From positions 1-64,000 of the forward strand of contig NZ_NLFK01000010.1 in assembly GCF_002263215.1 (NCBI RefSeq): a stretch of 64,000 nt of DNA, read 5' to 3'. The notes under the pieces are model-generated. The model was not told where the DNA came from, did not search any database, and worked only from the letters and a program-made list of their open reading frames with translations. The first letter of the stretch is position 1; every line of letters starts with the position of its first letter. The stretch is from Actinobacillus seminis. GTDB taxonomy: Bacteria; Pseudomonadota; Gammaproteobacteria; Enterobacterales; Pasteurellaceae. Positions 29,924-39,685 of this stretch are shown here, piece by piece. Position numbers and translations under genes: made by a program.

Positions 29924-30682
29924 ATGAAGCAATCTCTACGTCATAAAAAAATTATTGAGCTTGTGAAACAAAAAGGTTATCTCAGCACAGAAGAACTGGT
30001 TAATTTGCTTGGTGTCACCCCGCAAACTATTCGGCGCGATTTGAAAGAGTTAGCAGAAACCAATCGGATTAACCGTCATCATGGCGGTGCTGCCTCAGTA
30101 TCTACTTCTGAAAACAGCGATTATATTGAACGTAAACAGTTTTTTTCTCAGGAAAAGCAAATTATCGCCAATGAAGTAGCTAAAATTATTCCTAACGGTT
30201 CTTCACTTTTTATTGATATTGGTACTACGCCGGAAGCGGTTGCCAATGCCTTATTGCAACACCAAAATTTGCGGATTGTGACCAACAACTTAAATGCGGC
30301 GCATATTTTAATGAAAAATCAAACCTTTGATATTACCATGGCAGGCGGTTCCTTGCGTCAAGATGGCGGTATTATCGGTGAGGCGACAATTGCCTTTATT
30401 TCTCAATTTCGCTTGGATTTTGGTATTTTAGGGATCAGCAGTATTGATACGGATGGTTCATTGCTGGATTATGATTACCACGAAGTACAAGTCAAACGTG
30501 CGATTATTGAAAGTTCGCGCAATACGATTTTAGTCACGGATCATTCGAAATTCAGTCGGCGCGCCATGGTGCGTTTAGGAACATTAGCGGAAGTGGAATA
30601 TTTGTTTACTGATACCGCACCGCCGGCACCGATTGTGAATTTGCTCAACGGTAGCAATGTGCAATTAAATATTTGCTGCTAA
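29924..30682 (+). CDS. glpR: Glycerol-3-phosphate regulon repressor GlpR
   Basis: 252-residue DeoR-family repressor. The HTH_DeoR domain spans residues 1-57 (KGYLSTEELVNLLGVTPQTI, RRDLKEL). The sensor domain (75-230) has SLFIDIGTTPEAVANAL, NNLNAAHILMK and DHSKFSRRAM and binds glycerol-3-phosphate in E. coli, which releases DNA. The target operons glpCBA, glpF, glpK and glpT all lie within the next 11 kb and carry matching half-sites. It ends at a clear terminator. Confidence 0.95.
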   Translation: MKQSLRHKKIIELVKQKGYLSTEELVNLLGVTPQTIRRDLKELAETNRINRHHGGAASVSTSENSDYIERKQFFSQEKQIIANEVAKIIPNGSSLFIDIGTTPEAVANALLQHQNLRIVTNNLNAAHILMKNQTFDITMAGGSLRQDGGIIGEATIAFISQFRLDFGILGISSIDTDGSLLDYDYHEVQVKRAIIESSRNTILVTDHSKFSRRAMVRLGTLAEVEYLFTDTAPPAPIVNLLNGSNVQLNICC

Positions 30683-30693
30683 ATGAAAAGATA

Positions 30694-30721
30694 AAAATGG
30701 ACGCCAATGTGCGTCCATTTT
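30694..30721. terminator. Bidirectional terminator between glpR and glpC
   Basis: AAAATGGACGC (30694-30704) pairs with GCGTCCATTTT (30711-30721), an 11-bp stem between converging genes. Confidence 0.85.
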
Positions 30722-30732
30722 ATTCCGCCCAA

Positions 30733-32004
30733 TTAGGCTAACGCTTTGGTTAACAAGGTAATTGGGTGCAAACAGGTTGTATTGGTTGACATATCAATTT
30801 GCCATTTGCAGGTTTCACATTCTGAAATCACAAAATCAAATCTGCCACGTTCAATATTTTCAAATAAGGTATTACCAATCGCTTGCGCCACCTCATAATT
30901 TTCCGATTTAAACCCGTAAGTTCCCGCAATACCGCAACATTGTGATGGTAACATGACAATTTCTAAACCCGGAATATATTTCAAAATATCCAGCGTATAA
31001 GGCGCCCACCCGGCTTTATCGACATGACACGCAGTATGATAAGCCACTCGCAGCGGCATATTTTTAAACCGCGGTGCCTTACCTTGATTAAATAATTGAT
31101 ACAAATAACGCGTTACAATATGAATATGCGGACGAACTTTGGCATTATCCATGCCCAAAATATGATGATATTCGTCGCGTAAATTCATGGTACAACTGGA
31201 TGAGGTGCCAACCACATCAATTTCCCGCTTATCAATCACTTTTGCCAATTGATCCAAATTAAAGCGAGCTTGTTTTTTAGCGCGATTTGGAAAACCGTTC
31301 ACCATCAGCGGCAAACCGCAGCATTTTTCTTTTTCCAATAACACCACACCAATATCCATGGCATTGAACAAAGTGATCAAATCCTTACCCAATTGCGGAT
31401 TGTTATAATTCACATAACAACCGTGATAATACGCCACTTTTTCACGAAAATAGGCTTGGCGTTCGGCTTCATGTTTGCTGTACCATTGGCGGAAAGAACC
31501 GAAAGAATATTTTGGCAACGCGCGATGCCGGCTGACATTTAAGGTTTTTTCCAACAAAAAGCGCGTCGCATTTAAGCCCGTGATTTTATTCACAATCGGC
31601 GCAAATGGGGTATTCATGGTTCCCATAATATCAGTGTTACTTAAAATGGCATCACGTAATTTATGCACCAAGGATTTATTTTGTCGATCCAAATATTTAT
31701 TTCTGGCTCGAATAATCAAATCCCCGATTTTCACATCAGACGGGCAAGCCACTTCGCAACGTTTACAGTTGGTACAATATTTTAACGCTTCATCATATAG
31801 ATCTGCGCTTTTCAATCGCAAACGCTCACCATCCGGTCCCGATTGTTTTGGTCCCGGATAGAACGGATTTTGTTTAGACACCGGACAAACCGCGGTACAA
31901 GCGGTACATTTGATACAGCTTTCAAAACTGCTGTCCATGCCTTGATGGATCACTGCCGGATGCAAATTTTGTTTTGCGCTCTCAATGAGTTCTTGAATAT
32001 TCAT
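30733..32004 (-). CDS. glpC: Anaerobic glycerol-3-phosphate dehydrogenase subunit C
   Basis: 423-residue iron-sulfur subunit that anchors GlpAB to the membrane and passes electrons to menaquinone. Two 4Fe-4S motifs, CIKCTACTAVCPV (residues 30-42) and CTNCKRCEVACPSD (near residue 85), are followed by two cysteine-rich CCG domains (KCCGLPLMVNGF and QCCGIAGTYGF). The ATG at 32004 follows GGGAGAG; a second ATG at 32022 is too close to the ribosome site. It starts 1 base after glpB ends. Confidence 0.95.
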   Translation of the reverse strand: MNIQELIESAKQNLHPAVIHQGMDSSFESCIKCTACTAVCPVSKQNPFYPGPKQSGPDGERLRLKSADLYDEALKYCTNCKRCEVACPSDVKIGDLIIRARNKYLDRQNKSLVHKLRDAILSNTDIMGTMNTPFAPIVNKITGLNATRFLLEKTLNVSRHRALPKYSFGSFRQWYSKHEAERQAYFREKVAYYHGCYVNYNNPQLGKDLITLFNAMDIGVVLLEKEKCCGLPLMVNGFPNRAKKQARFNLDQLAKVIDKREIDVVGTSSSCTMNLRDEYHHILGMDNAKVRPHIHIVTRYLYQLFNQGKAPRFKNMPLRVAYHTACHVDKAGWAPYTLDILKYIPGLEIVMLPSQCCGIAGTYGFKSENYEVAQAIGNTLFENIERGRFDFVISECETCKWQIDMSTNTTCLHPITLLTKALA

Positions 32005-32005
32005 A

Positions 32006-33310
32006 TTATGCGACTCTCCCATTTTTTGCCCCGATGATACGTTCTGCCACCGTCAGTGCAGTAACAATCGCTACGCCGGAACCACAACCAAGGTTAATCC
32101 CGTCATAGCCGCCGACAACATTACCGATAGCATATAAATTTTCAATAAATTGACCGCTCTTTTGCACCTGACAATCGCCATTGATTACTACACCGGCGCT
32201 GTGATAAGGTTGCGGCGCAGAAAAGCGCGAATGCGTCCAAGAAAAACGTTGATCGGCTTGGAAATTCCCATCACGAATAATATCCGCCTCAAACACCGGT
32301 TCAAGAACACGTTCAAAACTTGCCACTAGCCCATTGCTGAAAAAACTACCGGAAGCAAGAACAAAATGCTCACCAACAATGGCATCTTCCGGATGCAAAC
32401 GAGTATAAATTTTTTGCACTTTTCCATCTGCCATTTCCGCGCGGGTCGCCTTGTCACCATTTAACATCAAGCCACCCAAGGCTTCAAATTGATGGCGTAA
32501 TTGTTTATGTTGACGAATGCCTAATAAAGAGGGGGGCAAGGTCGGCAATTCGTATAAATTCAATCCCGTTTCCTGTTTTAAGTTATTGAAAAATTCTTGA
32601 TTTTCCATTCCAAAACACGCCGGTAAAAAGACCGCACTTGCATCCGCCGCCGCTTGTTTAATTTCTTGAACCAAGTCTCTGAATGTCAATTTATGTTCAA
32701 GCACTTGCGAAATATTCACACTACGGAATTCACGCCCTTCTTTACGCAATTGATCCAATTCCGAAATACTTAAATAACCTGTGGTTACGTTACAATGGGC
32801 AAACTGCGGATTTTGTACCAAATTTTCCGCTAATAAGTGCGGTTGAAAATCGTGGTATCCTTCAATGCCTAAAATTGCAATGTGCGAATGCGAAAATTGT
32901 TGTTCCGTCAATGCCAGCATTGGAACGCTGTTCGGCGATAACCAAGATGCACGTAAACCGCCAAGCGGGGTGACGCGCCAATGATTTTGTTGCACATCCC
33001 CTTCCAGCCCTAATCCAAGGGATTGGGATAATTGTTCAAACTGTTTCGCTTTTGCCAATACTTGTTCTTCTCCGAGCAAACAATAAGGATGCTGCGGCAA
33101 TTGGGTGGCTAAATCGGAATAAGATTGCGCAAACTCTACCACATTTTCGCCGCTTGGCAGTCGACTTAATAAGTCCATTGAACCGGAAGCAAAATCAATC
33201 GCTGCTTGCCCGTTATTGATGATGACACAACGTTTACCCTGTTGTTGCAGTTCAATCCCACACGTTAAACCGGCAAGTCCGCCGCCAATAATTACCACGT
33301 CAAATTTCAT
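32006..33310 (-). CDS. glpB: Anaerobic glycerol-3-phosphate dehydrogenase subunit B
   Basis: 434-residue flavoprotein subunit. The Rossmann FAD site is [18 protein letters not shown] at residues 3-20, and the C-terminal dinucleotide segment is [20 protein letters not shown]. The ATG at 33310 follows AGGGGACAG and overlaps the end of glpA by 11 bases, so translation is probably coupled. An in-frame upstream ATG at 33358 lies deep inside glpA and is unlikely. Works with GlpA and GlpC in fumarate- or nitrate-linked growth on glycerol-3-phosphate. Confidence 0.94.
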   Translation of the reverse strand: MKFDVVIIGGGLAGLTCGIELQQQGKRCVIINNGQAAIDFASGSMDLLSRLPSGENVVEFAQSYSDLATQLPQHPYCLLGEEQVLAKAKQFEQLSQSLGLGLEGDVQQNHWRVTPLGGLRASWLSPNSVPMLALTEQQFSHSHIAILGIEGYHDFQPHLLAENLVQNPQFAHCNVTTGYLSISELDQLRKEGREFRSVNISQVLEHKLTFRDLVQEIKQAAADASAVFLPACFGMENQEFFNNLKQETGLNLYELPTLPPSLLGIRQHKQLRHQFEALGGLMLNGDKATRAEMADGKVQKIYTRLHPEDAIVGEHFVLASGSFFSNGLVASFERVLEPVFEADIIRDGNFQADQRFSWTHSRFSAPQPYHSAGVVINGDCQVQKSGQFIENLYAIGNVVGGYDGINLGCGSGVAIVTALTVAERIIGAKNGRVA

Positions 33311-34991
33311 TGCTATCTGTCCCCTGTTGCGCTTGTTCTGCAAGCGGTTGAACATCATTTAAGCCCAGTAAGCTGAAATAAATCCAGCTGGTAAATTCAG
33401 CTTCACGAATCGCATCTCCCCACGCAATCGGCTCAATGCCACGCCAACGTTCCTCCATAAATGAAGCAAGCTGTACAGTAGACCGGCGCGGTGTTGCCAC
33501 TTGGAAACGCGCCATTAACCCCGCGGCACGACAAGCACAGAGTTCTGCTTGGCAAGTTCCCATACCGACACGGGTACGACGACGTAAATCAACCAAATTA
33601 TTCACGTTTAATTCATCCACCGCATAGCGTACTTCGCCGGCGGTAACCACTTCACATTCGCAAATTAACGAATAATCCAACCGCTCTTTTTTCAATAAAC
33701 GGGTTACGCGTTGACCGTGGCGATAGAGTGCAGAAATACGAATGGGCGCCGGTAAAGACACAATTTGTTTTTTCGTTTCTTCATCCTCTTGATTAGAACC
33801 CGGAAGCGCAGTGGTGGCGGTTTTACATTCAGCTGATTTATTCAGTTTTTTACACACTAAATCCGTTGCCCATTCAGCCATCAAACGGTATGTCATTAAT
33901 TTACCGCCGGTAATGGTGATGAAACCGTCTAATCCGTCACGTTCCGCATGATCTAATAATACAATACCGCGACTTACATTACGTCCGGACGGATCATCAT
34001 CCGTCGCCACCAAAGGACGTACGCCGGCATAGGCGCGTAACACACGGGTATGACGCAAACTTGGGGCTAATTTTTCGCCCTCACGGAATAAAATATCCAC
34101 TTCTTCCGGAGTGACAATCATGTTATCAATTTGATCGTAAGGAATACGACTTGAGGTGGTTCCAATAACACAAATTGTATCGCCAGGAACCAAAATATCC
34201 GCATCCGCCGGCTTACGACAACGGTTGATCACCATGTTGTTGATACGGTGTCCCATGATCAATAAGGCACCTTTTGCCGGGAACATCCGAATTTTCAAAT
34301 CCGCATATTCAGCAATACCTTGTCCCCAAATACCGCCGGCATTAACTACAATGGGTGCAAAAAACCGGCGTTCTCTTTTATTTTTGTGATCATATACTTT
34401 GGTGCCGATCACTCGTCCGCCTTCACGAAGTAATGAGATCACTTCGCAATAAGTAAAGATTTTGGCACCATGCTCCGTTGCATCCAGCATATTGGCAGCA
34501 GTTAAACGAAACGGGTCAATGGAACCGTCCGGCACCACAACAGCCCCTACTAAATCCGGATTTACCGAAGGTTCCATGCGTCCGGCAAGTTCAGGATCAA
34601 TCGCGACTGCTTCAATCCCCGAGGCGCTACAAGCATCAAGAAAGATTTTTTGATAGTTTAAATCATCTTCCGGCAACGTGATAAAAAGCCCTTTGGTATC
34701 GTCAATACAATGACGCGCAATTTGCTTTAAGATCATATTTTCTTGAATACATTCGGCTGCCGATTCTTGGTCGTTTACCGCATAGCGTGCACCGCTGTGT
34801 AATAACCCGTGATTTCGCCCGGTCGCACCGGTTGCAATATCTCGACGCTCCAATAAAACGCATTGCAATCCACGCATTGCGCAATCACGCGCAATCCCCG
34901 CTCCTGTCGCGCCGCCGCCGATAATAATCACATCCGTCGTGATCGGTGAAAAATCATCATTTGATTGATAAATTCTAGATGGAATAGGCAT
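33300..34991 (-). CDS. glpA: Anaerobic glycerol-3-phosphate dehydrogenase subunit A
   Basis: 563-residue catalytic FAD subunit that oxidises sn-glycerol-3-phosphate to dihydroxyacetone phosphate. The FAD site is [20 protein letters not shown] near residues 21-40, and [17 protein letters not shown] is the DAO-family loop. The C-terminal BFD-like [2Fe-2S] domain shows [15 protein letters not shown] and [16 protein letters not shown]. The ATG at 34991 follows GGAGAAGAGAT. Slightly longer than the E. coli protein. First gene of glpABC, with CRP- and GlpR-like sites upstream. Confidence 0.96.
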   Translation of the reverse strand: MPIPSRIYQSNDDFSPITTDVIIIGGGATGAGIARDCAMRGLQCVLLERRDIATGATGRNHGLLHSGARYAVNDQESAAECIQENMILKQIARHCIDDTKGLFITLPEDDLNYQKIFLDACSASGIEAVAIDPELAGRMEPSVNPDLVGAVVVPDGSIDPFRLTAANMLDATEHGAKIFTYCEVISLLREGGRVIGTKVYDHKNKRERRFFAPIVVNAGGIWGQGIAEYADLKIRMFPAKGALLIMGHRINNMVINRCRKPADADILVPGDTICVIGTTSSRIPYDQIDNMIVTPEEVDILFREGEKLAPSLRHTRVLRAYAGVRPLVATDDDPSGRNVSRGIVLLDHAERDGLDGFITITGGKLMTYRLMAEWATDLVCKKLNKSAECKTATTALPGSNQEDEETKKQIVSLPAPIRISALYRHGQRVTRLLKKERLDYSLICECEVVTAGEVRYAVDELNVNNLVDLRRRTRVGMGTCQAELCACRAAGLMARFQVATPRRSTVQLASFMEERWRGIEPIAWGDAIREAEFTSWIYFSLLGLNDVQPLAEQAQQGTDSNEI

Positions 34992-35050
34992 AATCTCTTC
35001 TCCCCGCACCCTACAAAAGTGCCTCATTTGATGAGGCTAATCATACCTTA

Positions 35051-35060
35051 AATGTTCGTT
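35051..35060. promoter_or_regulatory. GlpR-like half-site before glpA
   Basis: AATGTTCGTT matches the E. coli GlpR half-site WATKYTCGWW at every position. A weaker inverted partner, AAACGAGTGCAT, begins 10 bases later. The site is about 60 bases before the glpA ATG. Confidence 0.5.
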
Positions 35061-35095
35061 TTAGAAAATAAACGAGTGCATTTATATTTTATTTA

Positions 35096-35111
35096 TGTGA
35101 AGCAGATCACT
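35096..35111. promoter_or_regulatory. CRP-like site before glpA
   Basis: TGTGA-AGCAGA-TCACT matches 9 of the 10 fixed bases of TGTGA-N6-TCACA. It is centred about 112 bases upstream of the glpA ATG. Confidence 0.6.
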
Positions 35112-35175
35112 TTGTAATTCCTTTAAGAACATCAAAGTACAAGATAAGCTAAAAAAATCAGCGCCTCTGACAAAG

Positions 35176-35202
35176 AAAAAACGGGAGCAATTCCCGTTTT
35201 TT
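35176..35202. terminator. Terminator after the TSUP permease gene
   Basis: AAAAAACGGGA (35176-35186) pairs with TCCCGTTTTTT (35192-35202), an 11-bp stem with long A/T flanks. It ends the minus-strand permease transcript and insulates glpA. Confidence 0.85.
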
Positions 35203-35246
35203 TATAAATGGCGCTTAATAAAAATCGCAGTCAGCTTGCTTAAACG

Positions 35247-36050
35247 CTACATCACATATTGTAACACCAGCATATAACCCGAGAGACCCAATAAAATCCC
35301 TACAAGCCAATGTCGCATGACTTTGGGCTGACATACTCCTCGTATTTTCATTGAGAAGAAACTTGTCACAAAAGAAAAAGCAATCACAATTAGCACTACG
35401 GAAAAATTCACATAACCAATTTGCCAAGAATTTTCCAAATACACGGGTGGTGTTTTATTTAAATAACTATACAAACTCCCAATACCACCAAAAATCATCA
35501 TCACATTACTGTAAACCGCGATTTGATATATTTTGATACTCGGCAATAAGGCAAGCAAGGGAGACATAATGGAACCGCCGCCAATTCCTGTCATTCCTGC
35601 AACCGAGCCACCAAAGGCGCAGAGAAACACGCCTTTAATATATTCCTCGTTGCTCGCCACTGTCATCGCTTGCACTTTCGGTTTACTTATTAATACCACC
35701 AACGACAGCACGATTAGCGTAATAACAAAAACCCAAACAATAAATTCATTAGGTACTAAAAAACTGCCTTCAAATCCCAATTGCACGCCAATTAACATGC
35801 CAATGGAACACCAAATGAGTAATTTAGCTCGAATCGCAATATGTTGGCGATAAAAATAAATCAAATTAATCATCGCAGTTCCCATCACCGTCGTTAATGA
35901 TGTCGCCGCGACCATTTGCATCGAAAATTCAGGGAATAACGTATGCAAAATTGGCACCATCAACACCCCTCCACCGATACCGAATAACGCTGACATCGTA
36001 TTGGTTAATATTCCACAAAATGCAAGTATGATCATTGTCATGATTGTCAT
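35247..36050 (-). CDS. TauE/SafE (TSUP) family permease
   Basis: 267-residue inner-membrane protein with about eight hydrophobic segments and the two-repeat TSUP layout. Signature glycines are MSALFGIGGGVLMVPIL near residue 19 and VAGMTGIGGGSIMSPLLALL near residue 158. The family moves sulfite, sulfonates or other anions; the substrate is unknown. The ATG at 36050 follows GGGGAAAA. It is divergent from a Crp/Fnr-like regulator 305 bases away, and ATGCAT-type palindromes lie between, so the regulator may control it. Confidence 0.88.
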   Translation of the reverse strand: MTIMTMIILAFCGILTNTMSALFGIGGGVLMVPILHTLFPEFSMQMVAATSLTTVMGTAMINLIYFYRQHIAIRAKLLIWCSIGMLIGVQLGFEGSFLVPNEFIVWVFVITLIVLSLVVLISKPKVQAMTVASNEEYIKGVFLCAFGGSVAGMTGIGGGSIMSPLLALLPSIKIYQIAVYSNVMMIFGGIGSLYSYLNKTPPVYLENSWQIGYVNFSVVLIVIAFSFVTSFFSMKIRGVCQPKVMRHWLVGILLGLSGYMLVLQYVM

Positions 36051-36141
36051 TTCTATTTTCCCCTTGGCTAAACTTGGCATTTAACTAATTATAATTTTGC
36101 GTAAAAAAACACCGCTCTTATTTTATATTTGAAATACGTTT

Positions 36142-36156
36142 TGCATAATTTATGCA
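36142..36156. promoter_or_regulatory. Palindrome TGCATAA-T-TTATGCA
   Basis: Perfect 7-bp arms with a single central base. It shares the TGCAT/ATGCA core with the site at 36314. Possible operator of the Crp/Fnr-like regulator; binding is inferred. Confidence 0.35.
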
Positions 36157-36234
36157 TATTGTGCCGAGTATAAAATAAATTTTATTATGATCACTATCAT
36201 ATCTTAGTCGTGGGAGGCAAGGCACACAGGGGGT

Positions 36235-36251
36235 AAAAAAAAAAAAAAAAA
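36235..36251. repeat. Poly-A tract of 17 bases
   Basis: An uninterrupted A17 run, 105 bases before the regulator ATG. It is much longer than any other homopolymer in the window and could slip or be miscalled. Confidence 0.85.
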
Positions 36252-36313
36252 TGATAATATCGCCTGACAAGTCTAAGCTGTAGCAGAGCATTTCTATAAG
36301 TAAACAGACTAAT

Positions 36314-36326
36314 TGCATTTTATGCA
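36314..36326. promoter_or_regulatory. Palindrome TGCAT-TTT-ATGCA
   Basis: 5-bp arms around TTT. It overlaps the putative -35 of the Crp/Fnr-like gene and shares its core with the site at 36142, which would suit autoregulation. Confidence 0.35.
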
Positions 36327-36355
36327 TTTCCAATATAATGTAATGAGGACATTTT

Positions 36356-36937
36356 ATGTCAATAATTTACCCTACCGATTTAAAACACTGTCAACTTACC
36401 TACTTAAATTCTTTCTCCAAAGGAGCCACTATTTATACTCAAGGAGAGGAAGCTAAGGAGTTTTATTACATAATTAACGGACTTATAGGGTTATACCATT
36501 CCCTGGACAACGGAAAAGAAAGTTTGGTACGCCTTTACCAGAAAGGAGAATATTTTGGCTATCGAACGTTATTTGATAGAAATATCTATCATTGTAATGC
36601 TAAAGTACTTGTTAACGCAGTGCTTATTAGGATTAAACCGACAAACCTTAATACATTTTTTATTGAGAATCCTAAGATGAATAAATTTTTAATTCAAGCA
36701 CTTGCGAATGAATTGCGTGAAGCAGAGCAACGCTTAACTAAAATTTCTTATTTACGCACTTTAGATCGAGTAATTGATAGCATTTATTTTCTGACAGATA
36801 ACTTTCCCTATTATAACTGGACTCATCGTGAAATTGCCGAATATGCCGGATGTGAAACAGAGACTGCTATTCGAATTACTAAGGAACTCAAACGTAACGG
36901 ATTATTAAAAAATTTACATAAAGATAAAACAGAGTAA
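36356..36937 (+). CDS. Crp/Fnr family transcriptional regulator
   Basis: 193-residue regulator. The cyclic-nucleotide-binding-like barrel covers residues 18-110 (KGATIYTQGEEAKEFYYIIN and GLIGLYHSLDNGKESLVRLY), and the C-terminal winged helix covers 130-190 (NWTHREIAEYAGCETETAIR). No N-terminal Fnr cysteine cluster is present, and the Crp cAMP residues are not obvious, so the signal is unknown. ATG follows TGAGGAC. Divergent TSUP permease is the likely partner, but glpF lies just downstream in the opposite orientation. Confidence 0.85.
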   Translation: MSIIYPTDLKHCQLTYLNSFSKGATIYTQGEEAKEFYYIINGLIGLYHSLDNGKESLVRLYQKGEYFGYRTLFDRNIYHCNAKVLVNAVLIRIKPTNLNTFFIENPKMNKFLIQALANELREAEQRLTKISYLRTLDRVIDSIYFLTDNFPYYNWTHREIAEYAGCETETAIRITKELKRNGLLKNLHKDKTE

Positions 36938-36960
36938 ATGCTCCTCTGCTTTATCTTTTT
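36923..36960 (+). terminator. Terminator of the Crp/Fnr-like gene
   Basis: GATAAAACAGAG (36923-36934) pairs with CTCTGCTTTATC (36944-36955) with one mismatch, then TTTTT. The stem overlaps the stop codon. Confidence 0.7.
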
Positions 36961-36985
36961 ACACTCAAATAAATACCAATCGGTA

Positions 36986-37729
36986 TTATACCATCACCAA
37001 ACTATAACCTAATGCCGCTAAGATTCCGCCGATAATTGGACCGATAACCGGCACCCAAGCATATCCCCAGTCAGCCGAGGTTTTGAGTTTTTTACCTAAA
37101 ATCGCTAATGCAATACGCGGTCCCAAATCACGAGCAGGGTTAATCGCATAACCGGTTGTTCCTCCGAGACTCAAACCAATCGCCCACACCAAAATAGCTA
37201 CCGGCAATGCTCCAATTGAACCTAAACCAATTGGGGTCTCTGCATTCGTCCCCGGCAAAACAATTGATCCCGCGGAAATATAGAAAATGACTGAAACTAA
37301 TACAATAGTACCGATGATCTCACTGACCAGATTGCTGGAAAATTTACGAATCGCCGGTTCTGTGCAAAAACAAGCTCTTTTAACCCCCTCATCTTCTGTT
37401 ACAGCGAAATGGTCGCAATAGAATAAATATACAACCAGCCCACCTAAAATACCTCCGACAATTTGTGCCAAAATATACCCCGGCACCATCCCCCAATCAA
37501 ATGTTCCGTGCATAGCCAGTCCAAGGGTAACTGCCGGATTTAAATGCGCACCACTATAAGGTCCGACCGCAACAACTGCAACATAAACCGCAAAAGCCCA
37601 TGCTGTGGTAATCACTATCCAACCACCGGCATTTCCTTTGGTTTTATTTAAACACACATTGGCGACCACTCCATTCCCCATTAAAACAAGTAACACGGTA
37701 CCTAAAAACTCTGCAAGATAAGCATTCAT
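36986..37729 (-). CDS. glpF: Glycerol facilitator (aquaglyceroporin)
   Basis: 247-residue MIP-family channel for passive glycerol entry. The two pore motifs are GAHLNPAVTLG near residue 61 and YAINPARDLGPRIA near residue 197; the Asp after the second NPA-R is typical of glycerol-conducting members. Six transmembrane helices plus two half-helices are evident. Divergent from glpK rather than upstream in the same operon. A GlpR-like and two CRP-like sites lie in the shared 435-base region. Confidence 0.95.
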   Translation of the reverse strand: MNAYLAEFLGTVLLVLMGNGVVANVCLNKTKGNAGGWIVITTAWAFAVYVAVVAVGPYSGAHLNPAVTLGLAMHGTFDWGMVPGYILAQIVGGILGGLVVYLFYCDHFAVTEDEGVKRACFCTEPAIRKFSSNLVSEIIGTIVLVSVIFYISAGSIVLPGTNAETPIGLGSIGALPVAILVWAIGLSLGGTTGYAINPARDLGPRIALAILGKKLKTSADWGYAWVPVIGPIIGGILAALGYSLVMV

Positions 37730-37821
37730 ATAAAGAATCTCCTTAACGAATTATGAAAGTTATGCTTTTATTATTGCCAAATAATAAAGCATTCCGTATT
37801 TTCTTCGTTTTCAATCAAAAT

Positions 37822-37838
37822 AATGTTCTTTTGAATAT
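37822..37838. promoter_or_regulatory. GlpR-like palindrome before glpF
   Basis: AATGTTC-TTTT-GAATAT gives opposed half-sites close to ATGTTC, about 100 bases upstream of the glpF ATG. Confidence 0.35.
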
Positions 37839-37909
37839 CTTTAAGTGCTAGGTGATTATCTAACTTTGTATTAATAATTCAATGCACTTTCTATGCTTTT
37901 TTGTAAATG

Positions 37910-37925
37910 TGTTAACTTAATCACA
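37910..37925. promoter_or_regulatory. CRP-like site in glpF-glpK region
   Basis: TGTTA-ACTTAA-TCACA matches 9 of 10 fixed bases of the CRP consensus. It lies about midway between the divergent starts. Confidence 0.5.
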
Positions 37926-37995
37926 CTTTTACTCTCCCTATTGTGTTTTTAATGAACAATAAAGCGGTTACAAAAAGAGTACAACAGCTATTTTA

Positions 37996-38011
37996 TGTGA
38001 GCAGGCTCAAA
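37996..38011. promoter_or_regulatory. Second CRP-like site in glpF-glpK region
   Basis: TGTGA-GCAGGC-TCAAA matches 8 of 10 fixed bases. It is about 160 bases before the glpK ATG. A GlpR-like half-site TTTGTTCGTT follows near 38067. Confidence 0.45.
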
Positions 38012-38164
38012 TATTTGAAATATTCTTATTCCCAAACAACATATTTTATATTAGATTTTTCGCGTAATTTGTTCGTTTTAGATCAAAAAATCTATATTTA
38101 AATCTGTAAAGTGCATATACCGATTTTTAATTTATATTGGATTTCAGATCACAGGAAATTTATT

Positions 38165-39675
38165 ATGTCAGAAAAAAATACATCATTGCGCTAGATCAAG
38201 GCACAACCAGTTCAAGAGCGGTTTTATTAGATCACAACGCGAATGTCGTCGAAATCGCACAGCGCGAATTCACGCAAATTTATCCGCAAGCCGGTTGGGT
38301 TGAACATAACCCAATGGAAATTTGGGCAACTCAAAGCTCAACTTTAAACGAAGTGGTAGCAAAAGCAGGGATTACTTCGGATGAAATTGCTGCAATCGGT
38401 ATCACAAACCAACGCGAAACAACGATTGTTTGGGAAAAAGCAACCGGCACGCCGGTTTATAACGCTATTGTATGGCAATGTCGTCGTACATCTAATATTA
38501 CGGATAAACTCAAAACGGACGGTCATGAAGACTATATTCGCAATACTACAGGTTTAGTGGTTGACCCTTATTTCTCCGGTACAAAAGTAAAATGGATTTT
38601 AGATAACGTTGAAGGCGCGCGCGAAAAAGCAGAGCGCGGCGAGTTGTTATTTGGTACCGTTGATACTTGGTTAGTTTGGAAATTAACTCAAGGTCGTGTT
38701 CACGTAACGGATTACACCAATGCTTCACGTACCATGTTATTCAACATCCACACCAAACAATGGGATGACAACATGTTGGAATTATTAAATATTCCACGTT
38801 CAATGTTGCCGGAAGTCAGAAACTCTTCTGAAGTCTATGGTCAAACCAACATTGGTGGTAAAGGTGGGGTTCGTATCCCTGTGGCAGGCATTGCAGGAGA
38901 CCAACAAGCGGCGTTATTCGGTCATTTATGCGTTAACGCAGGTCAAGCAAAAAATACCTATGGTACAGGTTGCTTTATGTTGTTACACACAGGTGACAAC
39001 GCAATTACATCCCAAAATGGCTTATTAACGACTATCGCATGTAATGCTAAAGGCGAACCTGCTTACGCGCTGGAAGGCTCTGTATTTATCGCCGGCGCCT
39101 CCATTCAATGGTTACGTGATGAGCTCAAAATCGTTCATGACAGCCACGACAGTGAATACTTTGCAACTAAAGTACCAAACTCCAATGGTGTTTATGTCGT
39201 TCCTGCATTCACCGGTTTAGGTGCGCCATATTGGGATCCGTATGCACGCGGTGCAATCTTAGGATTATCTCGCGGCGCAAATCGCAACCATATTGTTCGT
39301 GCAACGCTCGAATCAATTGCTTACCAAACACGTGATGTATTAGAAGCCATGCAAGCGGATTCCGGCAGCAAACTTCAATACTTACGCGTTGACGGCGGAG
39401 CCACCGCGAATAACTTCTTAATGCAGTTCCAATCTGATATTTTAGATGTTAATGTTGAACGTCCAGTAGTGAAAGAGGTCACTGCATTAGGTGCAGCATA
39501 TCTTGCCGGTCTTGCTGTTGGTTTCTGGAAAGATTTAAGCGAACTTCAAGACAAAGCACGTGTAGAACGCACATTCACGCCGGATAATGACAACGAAAAA
39601 CGCGAACGTCGCTATAAAGGCTGGAAAAAAGCGGTTAAACGTGCATTAGCATGGGAAAATGATCTCTCTGATTAA
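38165..39675 (+). CDS. glpK: Glycerol kinase, frameshift at codon 5
   Basis: Glycerol kinase of the FGGY family, about 503 residues, making glycerol-3-phosphate from glycerol and ATP. The body is intact: [15 protein letters not shown] (phosphate 1), [39 protein letters not shown], and [15 protein letters not shown]. The natural start is ATG 38165, after AGGAAA, giving [12 protein letters not shown]. The observed A7 run at 38172-38178 puts that start out of frame, so it reads MSEKNTSLR-stop. One extra A restores the frame. The long frame can only be entered from a TTG at 38137 with no ribosome site. Treat as a frameshifted or miscalled gene; see findings. Confidence 0.9.
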
Positions 39676-39685
39676 TTTCGCTCTT

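Larger units (their letters stand above)
36051..36355. other. Divergent intergenic region with palindromes and A17 tract
   Basis: No gene is convincing. The region holds two palindromes (own entries), a 17-base A run at 36235-36251, and a possible promoter for the regulator, TTGCAT (36313-36318) and TATAAT (36334-36339), with a tight 15-base spacer. A minus-strand TATAAT at 36093-36088 could serve the permease. Confidence 0.45.

Noticed and set aside
36118-36333. 71-codon minus-strand frame in the TSUP-regulator intergenic region
   Set aside because: The translation is mostly the poly-A tract read as a phenylalanine run, with no ribosome site.
38137-38164. TTG at 38137 as the natural glpK start
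   Set aside because: No ribosome site precedes it, whereas AGGAAA sits correctly before ATG 38165, whose peptide continues into the family start after a one-base correction.
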